Positions 23,860 to 31,868 are shown, numbered from the stretch's first letter. The stretch is 44,416 nucleotides of DNA from Anaerolineales bacterium (GCA_016932165.1 JAFGDK010000077.1:1-44416); one strand, 5' to 3'. A program made the numbers and translations. Notes: a model not told the origin generated them from the sequence alone.

Positions 23860-24266
23860 TTATTTCTCCTTTACGGTGAAGCTACCTTATATTGCTAAAG
23901 AGTTAGTTTGATTTGATTAATGATACACTTAAAATCGGATAATTAATATAACCTTTGTTGTATATCTTCTGGACTGTTCAAGGAAATAATTTAAGTGGAA
24001 ATTTTGGGAATGGGAGGAGGGAGACCTAAAAACTTTGTGTTTCCAAGTGCTGGATTTTCTTGTGGTTTGCCCGGTATATGCCCTTCAACCCAGCTGCAAT
24101 ATCGCTGATCCGAGGGGATTTGATGGATAGTATGCTCCCGATGATTTCGCCTGCTTTTCTAGTAATCTTGTCTGACAGATAAAACTCTTGGTAAATCGCA
24201 GATTCGAACCACCTTATAGATAAGAATCTCTTTTTCCATTTTTTGTCCGACGGGGTTCAGATTCGC
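23860..24266. other. Intergenic region ahead of the thiamine promoter
   Basis: About 400 bases between the DinB-like gene and the thiamine operon promoter. The part near 23890-23960 is AT-rich and may hold the minus-strand promoter of the DinB-like gene. Nothing else is recognised: no credible frame, tRNA or repeat. Confidence 0.35.
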
Positions 24267-24295
24267 TTGACCATCAAGCATGAAACCGTTATACT
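24267..24295 (+). promoter_or_regulatory. Promoter of the thiamine operon
   Basis: TTGACC (24267-24272) and TATACT (24290-24295) are separated by exactly 17 bases, a good sigma-70-type promoter. Transcription would start near 24302, just ahead of the TPP aptamer. Confidence 0.8.
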
Positions 24296-24305
24296 CAGGG
24301 CAGAT

Positions 24306-24408
24306 AACATATCGGGGAGCTTGGTGCAACCAGGCTGAGAGGTAGGCGAAATGCAGCCTACGACCCGCAGACCTGATCCGGGTAATGCCGGCGGAGGGAA
24401 TGAAATAC
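24306..24408 (+). ncRNA. TPP riboswitch (THI element)
   Basis: The conserved landmarks of the thiamine-pyrophosphate aptamer appear in order: CGGGGAGC (24313-24320), the P3 junction CTGAGA (24335-24340), an optional stem GTAGGC/GCCTAC, and then ACCTGATCCGGGTAATGCC with GCGGAGGGAA (24371-24400). P1 looks short. Segment CGGAGG (24392-24397) could pair with CCTCCG (24424-24429) in the left arm of the following terminator, which would give a ligand-free antiterminator. It controls the five downstream genes for thiamine uptake and pyrophosphorylation. Confidence 0.95.
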
Positions 24409-24421
24409 CAAGTCAGACACC

Positions 24422-24452
24422 CACCTCCGGCTGCCCGCCGGAGGTGTTTTTT
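24422..24452 (+). terminator. Riboswitch terminator that also hides the first Shine-Dalgarno
   Basis: CACCTCCGG (24422-24430) and CCGGAGGTG (24438-24446) form a nine-pair stem with a seven-base loop, followed directly by six T (24447-24452). GGAGG at 24440-24444, in the right arm, is the only plausible ribosome site for ATG 24453. Folding of this hairpin should stop transcription and also block translation of any read-through transcript. Confidence 0.93.
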
Positions 24453-25097
24453 ATGCGTGCAGTTGTGTTTGTCAACGGAAAAATGGATGACCCCCAGGGA
24501 GCAAAAGCCTTGCTGAAGCCAGATGATCTGATTATCGCGGCTGACGGCGGAGCGGTGCACTGCCGCACTCTTAATATTTCACCGGATGTGGTCATCGGCG
24601 ATATGGACTCCCTGCCGGAAGGCGACCAGCATTTTTTTGCCGATCAAGGTGTCATCTTCATCCGCCATGACCGCCGAAAAGACGAGACCGATCTGGAACT
24701 GGCTTTACTGCATGCCAGGGATGAAGGTGCAAATGAGGTTCTGGTACTGGGAGCACTGGGCGGGCGCTGGGACCAAAGCTTTGCCAACCTGCTGCTGCCG
24801 ATCTATCACCGCCTGACAGACCTGGAGGTATCCTACTGGCACGCAGATACCTGGATCTATGTGATCAACACATCCCGCACCATCCGGGGGGCAGCCGGGC
24901 AGACCGTCTCCCTGATCCCGATCGGCGGCGATGCCCGCGGGGTGAGCACCTCCGGCCTGGGATGGCCGCTTGATGATGAAACCCTCTTCATAGGCGGCAG
25001 CCGGGGAGTCAGCAACCTGCTCATTGATGAAAAAGCTGAGATCCATGTTCAACAAGGCACTTTACTGTGCTTTGTTTTTGATCCACAAGATAAGTGA
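24453..25097 (+). CDS. thiN: Thiamine pyrophosphokinase
   Basis: Cytoplasmic enzyme of 214 residues that converts thiamine and ATP to TPP and AMP. Family motifs are IIAADGGA (27-34), PDVVIGDMDSL (44-54), KDETDLELAL (76-85) and LGALGGRWDQSFANL (99-113), which carry the metal- and ATP-binding Asp residues. A C-terminal beta domain starts about 145. ATG 24453 is the right start: it follows the riboswitch terminator immediately and uses GGAGG at 24440. An in-frame upstream reading to 24351 runs through the aptamer and is not coding. It is the first gene of the riboswitch operon, 7 bases ahead of the binding-protein gene. Confidence 0.95.
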   Translation: MRAVVFVNGKMDDPQGAKALLKPDDLIIAADGGAVHCRTLNISPDVVIGDMDSLPEGDQHFFADQGVIFIRHDRRKDETDLELALLHARDEGANEVLVLGALGGRWDQSFANLLLPIYHRLTDLEVSYWHADTWIYVINTSRTIRGAAGQTVSLIPIGGDARGVSTSGLGWPLDDETLFIGGSRGVSNLLIDEKAEIHVQQGTLLCFVFDPQDK

Positions 25098-25104
25098 GGT
25101 AGTG

Positions 25105-26142
25105 ATGAAAATAAAATTGACCCTGATGTTTTTTCTGGTCTTACTGTTGAGCGCCTGCGGAGAGGAGCCTGCCATCCCGCAGACCCTGACTGTGATGACC
25201 CATGACTCGTTTGCTGTCTCTGATGAGGTGCTGGCCGCCTTTGAAGAGAAAAATAACGTCACGGTGTCCTTCATCCGCTCCGGGGATACCGGATCGGCGG
25301 TGAATGCGGCCATTCTGGCATCGGGCAAGCCAATTGCGGATGTGTTCTACGGGGTGGACAACACCTTCCTCAGCCGGGCGCTGGAGGAAGATATTTTCGA
25401 GGTTTATGCTTCCCCGCTGCTGACTGAAATCCCTGATGGTTTCAAGCTGGATGAGGGAAACCGGGCTCTGCCGGTGGATTTTGGGGATGTCTGCCTGAAT
25501 TACGACCTGGCATACTTTGAAGAACACGATCTGGCCGTGCCCACCCACCTGGATGACCTGCGCAGGCCGGAATACGCCGGTCTGCTGGCGGTGCCTAACC
25601 CAGCAAGTTCCTCCCCGGGGCTGGCCTTCCTGTTTACCACCCTGGGCTTTTACGGCGGGGAAGGCTACCTGGAATACTGGCAGGATTTGGTTAACAATGA
25701 TGTCAAAGTGGTCAACGATTGGGAAACCGTGTACTACACCGAATTCAGCCGCTGGGGAGGCGAGCGCCCGATCGTGGTCTCGTATGGCTCCAGCCCGCCG
25801 TTTGAGGTGCTCTTCGCTGAAGAGCCGATCGAAACTCCGCCGACCGGTGTGTTGGCTTCCCGCATGTCCTGCTTCCGGCAGATCGAATTTGTCGGCATCC
25901 TCAAGGGCACCGAAAACCGAGAACTGGCTGAGAAGTGGGTGGACTTTATGCTCTCCACCGCCTTCCAGGAAGACCTGCCCCTGCAGATGTACGTCTTCCC
26001 GGTAAATCCAAACGCTGAACTCGATCAGGTGTTTGTCGATTACCTGGTGGTGGCTGAGGATCCGATCATGCTCGATCCGGAGATGATCTCGGAGTACCGC
26101 GAGGAGTGGATCCGCCGCTGGCGCGAGGTGGTGCTGCAATAA
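25105..26142 (+). CDS. thiB: Thiamine ABC transporter substrate-binding lipoprotein
   Basis: Secreted lipoprotein of 345 residues. The signal peptide MKIKLTLMFFLVLLLSAC ends in lipobox LSAC (Cys18). The mature part is a type 2 periplasmic-binding fold beginning TLTVMTHDSFAVSDEVLAAFEEKNNVTVSF, a stretch characteristic of ThiB (LTVYTYDSF... in Enterobacteria). It should capture thiamine or its phosphates outside the membrane for the permease downstream. I chose ATG 25105 with GAGG about six bases upstream; the open frame extends to 25024 inside thiN. The TPP riboswitch supports the substrate assignment. The CYTH gene starts 2 bases after its stop. Confidence 0.92.
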   Translation: MKIKLTLMFFLVLLLSACGEEPAIPQTLTVMTHDSFAVSDEVLAAFEEKNNVTVSFIRSGDTGSAVNAAILASGKPIADVFYGVDNTFLSRALEEDIFEVYASPLLTEIPDGFKLDEGNRALPVDFGDVCLNYDLAYFEEHDLAVPTHLDDLRRPEYAGLLAVPNPASSSPGLAFLFTTLGFYGGEGYLEYWQDLVNNDVKVVNDWETVYYTEFSRWGGERPIVVSYGSSPPFEVLFAEEPIETPPTGVLASRMSCFRQIEFVGILKGTENRELAEKWVDFMLSTAFQEDLPLQMYVFPVNPNAELDQVFVDYLVVAEDPIMLDPEMISEYREEWIRRWREVVLQ

Positions 26143-26144
26143 GC

Positions 26145-26681
26145 ATGTCCACTGCGCATAAATACGCCCGGATTGAGTCTGAGCGCCGCTTTTTGCTGCG
26201 CTCCCTCCCCGCAGACCTTGACCTCCAGGATGCTATGCGGATGATCGACCGCTACTGGCTGGGGACGCGCCTGCGCCTGCGCCGGATGGAGACGCTGGAC
26301 GGCAAAGTGATCCAGCTTAAGCTGACCCAAAAGTATGTTGACCCGGACCGCCCAGCCGAAGAGACGATTATCACCAACCAGTATCTGACCGAGACTGAGT
26401 TTGAGTTGTTCGCCCAGCTTCCCGGCCCGGAGCTGGTCAAACGCCGCTGCCGCTACTTGCACTTGGGCGGTGGTTACAGCATTGATATCTTTGAAGGACC
26501 GCTGGAAGGACTGCTGCTGGCCGAGATCGAAGCCGGGCAGGGCAACCTTGCGCCCGGCAAAACGCCTGCCTTTGCAGTCTGTGAAGTCACGGCAGAACCG
26601 GCATTCACCGGCGGACAGCTGGCGGAAACAGATGCCGCCCAACTGACCGGTCTGCTGACAAAGTGGCTGGAGGGCGGATGA
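26145..26681 (+). CDS. CYTH-fold triphosphatase, candidate thiamine triphosphatase
   Basis: Soluble protein of 178 residues forming one CYTH (triphosphate tunnel) domain. The N-terminal signature IESERRF has Glu11, Glu13 and Arg15, where the classic ExExK motif has Lys. Further tunnel residues appear in order: RLRLRR (42-47), QLKLTQK (57-63), KRRCRY (99-104), Asp114 in SIDIFEG, and the acidic pair Glu127 and Glu129 in LAEIEAG. CYTH enzymes cleave triphosphate substrates such as tripolyphosphate, ATP or thiamine triphosphate with Mg2+. Its place between thiB and thiP, inside a TPP riboswitch operon, points to thiamine phosphates. ATG 26145 is 2 bases after thiB; the stop overlaps thiP as ATGA. 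Confidence 0.85.
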   Translation: MSTAHKYARIESERRFLLRSLPADLDLQDAMRMIDRYWLGTRLRLRRMETLDGKVIQLKLTQKYVDPDRPAEETIITNQYLTETEFELFAQLPGPELVKRRCRYLHLGGGYSIDIFEGPLEGLLLAEIEAGQGNLAPGKTPAFAVCEVTAEPAFTGGQLAETDAAQLTGLLTKWLEGG

Positions 26682-28396
26682 ACACCGGCAAGATGAAATT
26701 CCGCTGGCAGACTTTGCTCTGGCTGCTGCCCCTGGGCTTCCTGGCGGTGTTCTATTTCTACCCGCTGGGGAGCATCTTGGCAGTCAGCCTGGAACGGGCA
26801 GAAAACGGGATTGGGGCCGTGATCCTTGAAGTCTGGGGGTCACCCTCGATCCGCAAGGCAGTTGGGTTCACCTTCTGGCAGGCGGGGCTCTCTACTCTGC
26901 TGACCCTGATGATTGGACTGCCGGGGGCCTATCTGTTTGGGCGCTATGAGTTTCAGGGCAAGCAGCTGCTGCGCGCCCTGACCAGCGTCCCTTTCGTGAT
27001 GCCCACTCTGGTGGTGGCCGCTGCCTTCGATTCCCTGCTGGGGGGGCGCGGCTGGCTCAACCTTGGCTTGATGCAGTTGTTTAATCTCGATTCCGCACCA
27101 ATCCAGGTCGGCCAGACCCTGACGGCGATCTTGCTGGCGCATATCTTCTACAACACTACCATCGTGATCCGCCTGGTGGGGGATTTCTGGACCAACCTCG
27201 ATCCCCGATTAACCCAGGCGGCGCGCATGCTGGGTGCAAAGCCCTGGCAGGCCTGGCTGCGGGTGACCCTTCCCTTGCTGGCCCCAGCCCTACTGGCAGC
27301 CGCCCTGCTGGTGTTCATCTTTGATTTCACCTCGTTTGGCGTGATCCTGATATTGGGCGGGCCAAAATTTGCCACAATTGAAGTCGAAATCTTTTACCAG
27401 GCGATCAGCCTGTTCAACCTCCCGGCGGCTGCGGTGCTGGCCTCGATCCAGCTAATCACCACGCTTGCCTTGACCACAATCTATACCCGGCTGGTGGGGA
27501 AGCTCTCCCGCCCGCTGACCCGCCGCTCCGAGCAGGTGACATTGCAGCGGTTGTCGACCTGGCGCCAGCGGGCGATGGCCGGGTGGTTGAGCACTTTGAT
27601 GCTGGTGTTGTTTGTCACCCCGCTGGTCTCGCTGGGCCTGCGTTCGGTGGTGCAGCTGGAACCAGAGCGCCGCCAGCGCACCCTTGAAGAGGGCCCAGCC
27701 CTGACTGGGGCCTTCTACCGCTCCCTGTGGGAGGACAGCGAGGACTCGATGTTTACCGCCACGCCGGGTGAGGCTTTGCTGACCTCGATGGGCTACGCCG
27801 GGAGCACGGTGGTGATCTCCCTGCTGCTAGGGTTCCCGGCCGCCTGGATGCTGGCCTGGCAGAAGGAGGACCTGCTCAGCCGGGTGCTGGACCCGCTGCT
27901 GATGCTGCCGATCGGCACCTCAGCGGTGACACTGGGGCTGGGGTTCATCGTGGCCCTCAATCGCCCGCCGCTAGACCTGCGCACCTCTCCGGCGCTGATC
28001 CCGCTGGCTCACAGCCTGGTAGCCTTACCGTTTGTGGTGCGCAGCCTGACGCCGGCTTTGCGTACGATCCAGCCGCAGCTGCGGCAAGCTGCTGCCATGT
28101 TGGGCGCCAATCCGGGGCAGGTAATCCGCTTTATTGATCTGCCGCTGGTGGGGCGCGCCCTGCTGGGATCGGCGGTGTTTGCTTTCACCATCTCTCTGGG
28201 CGAGTTTGGCGCCACCGCGCTGGTGGGACGCCCGGACCGGCCAACCGTGCCGATGATGATCTACCGCTACCTGGGCCAACCCGGCGCGTTGAACTACGGC
28301 CGGGCGCTGGCTTTGAGTACAATACTGATGCTGGCGACGGCTGCCGGAATGCTGCTGATCGAGCGCGTCAGGGTGGGCGAGGGGGCAGAATTTTAA
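26678..28396 (+). CDS. thiP: Thiamine ABC transporter permease, two fused domains
   Basis: Membrane protein of 572 residues with about 12 helices in two homologous halves. Each half carries the EAA-type loop that contacts the ATPase: QAARMLGAKPWQAWLRVTLPLLAPAL in the first and QAAAMLGANPGQVIRFIDLPLVGRALLGS in the second. This fused form is that of ThiP, and also of FbpB iron permeases. ATG 26678 overlaps the CYTH stop codon as ATGA, with GGAGG four to five bases upstream, so translation is coupled. Thiamine is preferred over iron because of the riboswitch, thiN and ThiB. Confidence 0.92.
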   Translation: MNTGKMKFRWQTLLWLLPLGFLAVFYFYPLGSILAVSLERAENGIGAVILEVWGSPSIRKAVGFTFWQAGLSTLLTLMIGLPGAYLFGRYEFQGKQLLRALTSVPFVMPTLVVAAAFDSLLGGRGWLNLGLMQLFNLDSAPIQVGQTLTAILLAHIFYNTTIVIRLVGDFWTNLDPRLTQAARMLGAKPWQAWLRVTLPLLAPALLAAALLVFIFDFTSFGVILILGGPKFATIEVEIFYQAISLFNLPAAAVLASIQLITTLALTTIYTRLVGKLSRPLTRRSEQVTLQRLSTWRQRAMAGWLSTLMLVLFVTPLVSLGLRSVVQLEPERRQRTLEEGPALTGAFYRSLWEDSEDSMFTATPGEALLTSMGYAGSTVVISLLLGFPAAWMLAWQKEDLLSRVLDPLLMLPIGTSAVTLGLGFIVALNRPPLDLRTSPALIPLAHSLVALPFVVRSLTPALRTIQPQLRQAAAMLGANPGQVIRFIDLPLVGRALLGSAVFAFTISLGEFGATALVGRPDRPTVPMMIYRYLGQPGALNYGRALALSTILMLATAAGMLLIERVRVGEGAEF

Positions 28397-28419
28397 TCAG
28401 GCTTGATACTCAAACTCAA

Positions 28420-28471
28420 CCCCCTTGCCTTCGGCTGTTACCAGCTGCCCACCTTCACTTTGAAAAGGGGG
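28420..28471 (+). repeat. Inverted repeat in the thiP-thiQ gap
   Basis: CCCCCTT (28420-28426) and AAGGGGG (28465-28471) are perfect complements within the 106-base gap, followed by a GGAGGAGGAGG run. The arms could form an RNA stem between the two genes. No T run follows, so it is not a standard terminator; an effect on thiQ expression or transcript stability is conceivable. Confidence 0.4.
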
Positions 28472-28502
28472 AGGAGGAGGGGTCTGTAAATAGGACATTG
28501 AT

Positions 28503-29537
28503 ATGAATGGTTTAGAAGTCATCGAAATTGAAAAATCATATACACCAGATCAGCCTGTGCTGAAAGGTATCAGGCTCTCCCAGCAGAAAGGGGAGGTGGT
28601 TGCCCTGCTGGGACCCAGCGGGTGCGGCAAATCCACCCTGCTGGCGATCATCGCCGGGCTGCTGACCCCGGACGAAGGCGAGGTTTTTTGGCAGGGAGAG
28701 AACCTGGCCGGCAAACCGCCGCACCTGCGAAAGTTTGGGCTCATGTTCCAGGATTACGCCCTCTTCCCCCACATGCGGGTGGCGGCCAATGTGGCCTTTG
28801 GCCTGCGGATGCAGGGAGCATCCTCTGAGAAAATCAGCCAGACCGTCTCCGAGACCCTGGCGCTGGTCGGGCTGCCGGGATTTGAAGGACGCGATGTAAA
28901 TACCCTCTCCGGCGGGGAGCAGCAGCGAGTAGCGCTGGCCCGCGCCCTGGCACCGCGCCCCGGCCTGTTGATGCTGGATGAACCACTGGGCTCGCTGGAC
29001 CGCGCCCTGCGCGCCCAACTGCTGGACGACCTGCGCGGGATCATCCGCACCACTCACCAGACCACGCTGTATGTCACTCACGACCAGGAAGAAGCTTACT
29101 CGCTGGCCGACCGGGTGGTAGTGATGCACTCCGGCCGGGTGGCCCAAATCGGTGCGCCGCGGGAAATTTATCTGTCGCCCAAGTCTGCTTTTGTGGCCCG
29201 GTTTGTGGGATTGACCAACCTGGTCAGGGGCGAAGCGCAGGGGAAACAGGCCAACACACCTCTGGGGTTGATCCCGCTGAAAGAGGACACCAGCGGCCCG
29301 GTGGAGGTGCTGCTGCGTCCGGATGCCGCCCGGCTGGCTGGCGAAGGGCTGACTCTCTCTGGCAGGGTAGTTGAGGTTGCCTTTATGGGCGAGACCACCC
29401 AATTGCAGCTTGAGGTGCCGGCTCACGGCAAGCTGACCTTTGAGTTCCCCTCCAGCCAGGAGCTGCCCGCACCTGGAGAGGAGATATCAGTTGTACTGGA
29501 TTTGGGGGATGGCTGCCAGAGCTTTCTGGTTGATTGA
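28503..29537 (+). CDS. thiQ: Thiamine ABC transporter ATPase with a C-terminal TOBE-like domain
   Basis: ATPase of 344 residues for the ThiP permease. It has Walker A GPSGCGKST, Q-loop MFQDYALFPHM, signature LSGGEQQRVALARAL, Walker B LLMLDEPLGSLD and H-loop VTHDQEEA. The last ~100 residues (from about 240) form a TOBE_2-like regulatory domain ending VVLDLGDGCQSFLVD. Classical ThiQ is about 230 residues without this domain, so by itself the protein looks like FbpC or PotA; the thiamine assignment rests on the operon. The ribosome site is a modest AGGA eight bases before ATG 28503. It is the last gene of the riboswitch operon. Confidence 0.85.
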   Translation: MNGLEVIEIEKSYTPDQPVLKGIRLSQQKGEVVALLGPSGCGKSTLLAIIAGLLTPDEGEVFWQGENLAGKPPHLRKFGLMFQDYALFPHMRVAANVAFGLRMQGASSEKISQTVSETLALVGLPGFEGRDVNTLSGGEQQRVALARALAPRPGLLMLDEPLGSLDRALRAQLLDDLRGIIRTTHQTTLYVTHDQEEAYSLADRVVVMHSGRVAQIGAPREIYLSPKSAFVARFVGLTNLVRGEAQGKQANTPLGLIPLKEDTSGPVEVLLRPDAARLAGEGLTLSGRVVEVAFMGETTQLQLEVPAHGKLTFEFPSSQELPAPGEEISVVLDLGDGCQSFLVD

Positions 29538-29634
29538 TGGTTAACATAGAAGCCATTTTCCCGGGCTGTCTTGTTCTCCATCCTCACCCGGCACTATTCA
29601 TCCAGGCTTAATTTTCCTGACCATGAATCAACTC

Positions 29635-29640
29635 TATAAT
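29635..29640 (+). promoter_or_regulatory. Possible -10 box of the FG-GAP lipoprotein gene
   Basis: TATAAT lies 44 bases before ATG 29684 in an AT-rich stretch. The matching -35 region (TTTTCC near 29612) is poor, so the call is tentative. Confidence 0.35.
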
Positions 29641-29683
29641 ATTAAGTGACCTCCCAGATTTTCAAGTATGGTTAGAGAGATTG

Positions 29684-30910
29684 ATGATGAAGATCAAAAT
29701 AATTAGTTTGATTGTGATCATTATTTTGGGGATCAGTGCATGCAAAACAATTGAAAGTGCTGAACCAAACTTGGGGGAATTGGTAACAACCACACTAACA
29801 CCCGAACCAATTGCCGCAGAAAAGTTAATTCCAACACCAACCCATGAACCGGTTTTAATTTCCTTTAAGAAGAGCGAGCAGACCTTTGATCCGATCCCCA
29901 CCTGGAAGATTGGTTTGGCCGATCTGGATGGCGACGATGATCTGGATGCTGTATTTGCAAACAGCCTGGCGAACGCTTCCCAGGTTTGGCTAAACGATGG
30001 CAGCGGTTTTCTTTTTGATTCTGGACAGGAGTTTGGCAGCCATGGTCATGGGGTTGATGTTGGTGATGTGGATAACGATGGCGACCTGGATATTGTCCTC
30101 ACCACGCATGAATTCGTCCCTACCCGAGTTTACCTGAATGACGGAGGGGGCACCTACGATGAATTGGAGGGGGCTTTCGAAGAGACAACCGGCCACAGCG
30201 TGGACCTTTACGATCTGGATGGGGACAGTGACCTGGATGCCGTTGGCGAAATAGGGACGGGCAGCACCCGTATCTTCTGGAACGATGGAGGTGGCAAGTT
30301 CACCGCCAGTGATATTAGTTTTCCCAGAACGACAACTTGGGGTGATCTGGATGGTGATGGGGACATTGACTTGCTTCTAAAAGAGAATAAAGTGGGATAT
30401 TCGGTCCATCTGAATGACAGCCAGGGCAGCTTCTCACAATATTCAAAGCTGGCTGACCCACAAGCAATGAACATCGGGGGGATGACCCTCGGCGATATTG
30501 ATCACGACGGTGACCTGGACGCGGTGGTCACCAATGGTTTCCACCGGATGGACAGCTACCCGGGCATGGTCCTGCTCAATGACGGCACTGGGAAGTTGGC
30601 CGACAGCGGCCAACGGTTAGATCCGGTGACCGATGCGGGCGTCAGCCTGGGCGACCTGGACAACGACGGCGATCTTGACCTGGTATTGACCGATTACCTG
30701 AATCCGTGCCAGATTTGGCTGAACGATGGGAGCGGTGCATTCCAGGACAGCGGATTCAGGTTTGGGAGCGGGCAATTCTACACCCACGCCCTTCTGGGGG
30801 ATTTGGATGGCGATGACGATCTGGATATCTTCTTGAGCACGTTTGGGATGGATCAGGGGCCGAATGAAATTTGGTTCAACCAATTATTGGGGGAACCTGG
30901 ATCGACATAA
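29684..30910 (+). CDS. Seven-repeat FG-GAP/VCBS beta-propeller lipoprotein
   Basis: Secreted lipoprotein of about 408 residues. The signal peptide ends at lipobox GISAC and a Thr/Pro-rich linker follows. The rest is built of seven repeats of about 45 residues, each with a calcium-binding loop of the DxDxDGDxD type: DLDGDDDLD, DVDNDGDLD, DLDGDSDLD, DLDGDGDID, DIDHDGDLD, DLDNDGDLD and DLDGDDDLD. Most are followed by a VWLNDGSG-like strand. Seven repeats predict a closed seven-bladed propeller like that of integrin alpha chains, probably for adhesion or binding on the cell surface. ATG at 29684 or 29687; a TTG at 29681 is in frame. Single gene. Confidence 0.88.
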   Translation: MMKIKIISLIVIIILGISACKTIESAEPNLGELVTTTLTPEPIAAEKLIPTPTHEPVLISFKKSEQTFDPIPTWKIGLADLDGDDDLDAVFANSLANASQVWLNDGSGFLFDSGQEFGSHGHGVDVGDVDNDGDLDIVLTTHEFVPTRVYLNDGGGTYDELEGAFEETTGHSVDLYDLDGDSDLDAVGEIGTGSTRIFWNDGGGKFTASDISFPRTTTWGDLDGDGDIDLLLKENKVGYSVHLNDSQGSFSQYSKLADPQAMNIGGMTLGDIDHDGDLDAVVTNGFHRMDSYPGMVLLNDGTGKLADSGQRLDPVTDAGVSLGDLDNDGDLDLVLTDYLNPCQIWLNDGSGAFQDSGFRFGSGQFYTHALLGDLDGDDDLDIFLSTFGMDQGPNEIWFNQLLGEPGST

Positions 30911-30984
30911 TAATCTTCGGCCTCAAATCCATCTAAAAAACTGCCGACAATCACATTTTATTCTAATTTGTATGCCGAAATGAA

Positions 30985-31010
30985 AAACACGCGCCAGTCG
31001 GCGCGTGTTT
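30985..31010. terminator. Terminator between the FG-GAP gene and the small membrane protein
   Basis: AAACACGCGCC (30985-30995) and GGCGCGTGTTT (31000-31010) form an eleven-pair stem with a four-base loop. On the minus strand five T in a row follow the GC core, so it best serves the small gene at 31047; it can also stop the FG-GAP transcript. Confidence 0.88.
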
Positions 31011-31046
31011 AGCTTGATTAGAAATATCTGTGATAATTTACGAGGT

Positions 31047-31232
31047 TCAGTAGCCCAGATTGAAGTTCTGCACCAGCGAATCGCCGTAGGTCCACAACGC
31101 CCAACCGGCGCCGATGCAGCAGCAGCAGATCACTACTGCCACAACCGCTATGACAATGATCAGGGTCTTGTTGCTTTTCTTCTCTGGCTGTGCTTCTGCA
31201 AAATCTACGTAGTTATTATCGTCCATGTTCAT
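31047..31232 (-). CDS. 61-residue single-helix protein with four adjacent cysteines
   Basis: Small protein with a hydrophilic N-terminus (1-21, acidic then Lys-rich), one hydrophobic helix (about 23-47) that holds a run of four cysteines (ICCCCIGAG), and a short tail with aromatic residues. A strong AAGGAG site lies six bases before ATG 31232 and a terminator follows, so it is a real gene. The cysteine run could be acylated, bind metal or pack helices; nothing in the sequence decides. Family unknown. The DUF4126 gene is 57 bases upstream on the same strand, so co-transcription is possible. Confidence 0.8.
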   Translation of the reverse strand: MNMDDNNYVDFAEAQPEKKSNKTLIIVIAVVAVVICCCCIGAGWALWTYGDSLVQNFNLGY

Positions 31233-31289
31233 CTTCTTCTCCTTATGATGACTGAAAAATGAATCAGATATACCTATTTTATCGTATCT

Positions 31290-31868
31290 TTAATTTTTGC
31301 GGGCGGCTTCCCGGGCAAGTTTTTTGTTCTGGCGCCGCCAGAAGTACCAGATCACCCAGGCGCCGAACATCACGATCAGCACCCCGAGGACTACCGGCAC
31401 CAGCACGGCGATGATCGAGAGGATCGTGGAGACCACGTCTTCCAGGATGCTGACGAATGGCGTTCCCGCCCCTCCGGTGGTGGCAGTGACTGCCGGGCGC
31501 AGCGCCCCGGCCTTGGCCGCATGCACGCCTCCAGCGATCAGCAGCCCAGCTGCCAATGAGAGCACCGGGTGAATCTCGGTGATCGCCTCGGCGCTGGCAG
31601 CAAACACGATCGCCCCGGCTGCCGGGCGGACGGCTGTCTGGATGATGTCATTGATGTGGTTCACAGCGGGGATCTTGTCGGCAAAGAACTCGATCACCGA
31701 GAGGATCACCAGCAGACCAATGATCCACCAGCTGGTCATGGCACTCCAGGGCTCATCCAGGGTGATCAGATTGGTGAATTTGGCCATCAGCGAGACGATC
31801 AGCAGCGGGATATAGGCGTTTAATCCTGCTGAGGCTGATAGACCGAATGCGGAAAAAATTCCTTCCAT
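31290..31868 (-). CDS. DUF4126-like membrane protein
   Basis: Integral membrane protein of 192 residues with about five helices. The N-terminal FGLSASAGLNAYIPLL and the segments SVIEFFADKIPAVNHINDIIQTAVRPAAGAIVFA and AGGVHAAKAGALRPAVTATTGGAGTPFVSILEDV are typical of the DUF4126 family, whose role is not established. The C-terminus is basic (WRRQNKKLAREAARKN) and probably cytoplasmic. AAGGAAGAAGG precedes ATG 31868. It may share a transcript with the small Cys-rich membrane protein downstream. Confidence 0.85.
   Translation of the reverse strand: MEGIFSAFGLSASAGLNAYIPLLIVSLMAKFTNLITLDEPWSAMTSWWIIGLLVILSVIEFFADKIPAVNHINDIIQTAVRPAAGAIVFAASAEAITEIHPVLSLAAGLLIAGGVHAAKAGALRPAVTATTGGAGTPFVSILEDVVSTILSIIAVLVPVVLGVLIVMFGAWVIWYFWRRQNKKLAREAARKN

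Noticed and set aside
24351..24452. In-frame extension of the thiN reading frame upstream of ATG 24453
   Set aside because: It runs through the TPP aptamer and terminator; the RNA structures explain this DNA and the ribosome site lies at 24440.
25141..26139. 332-codon minus-strand frame opposite thiB
   Set aside because: Antisense shadow of thiB, with the low-complexity composition typical of such shadows.
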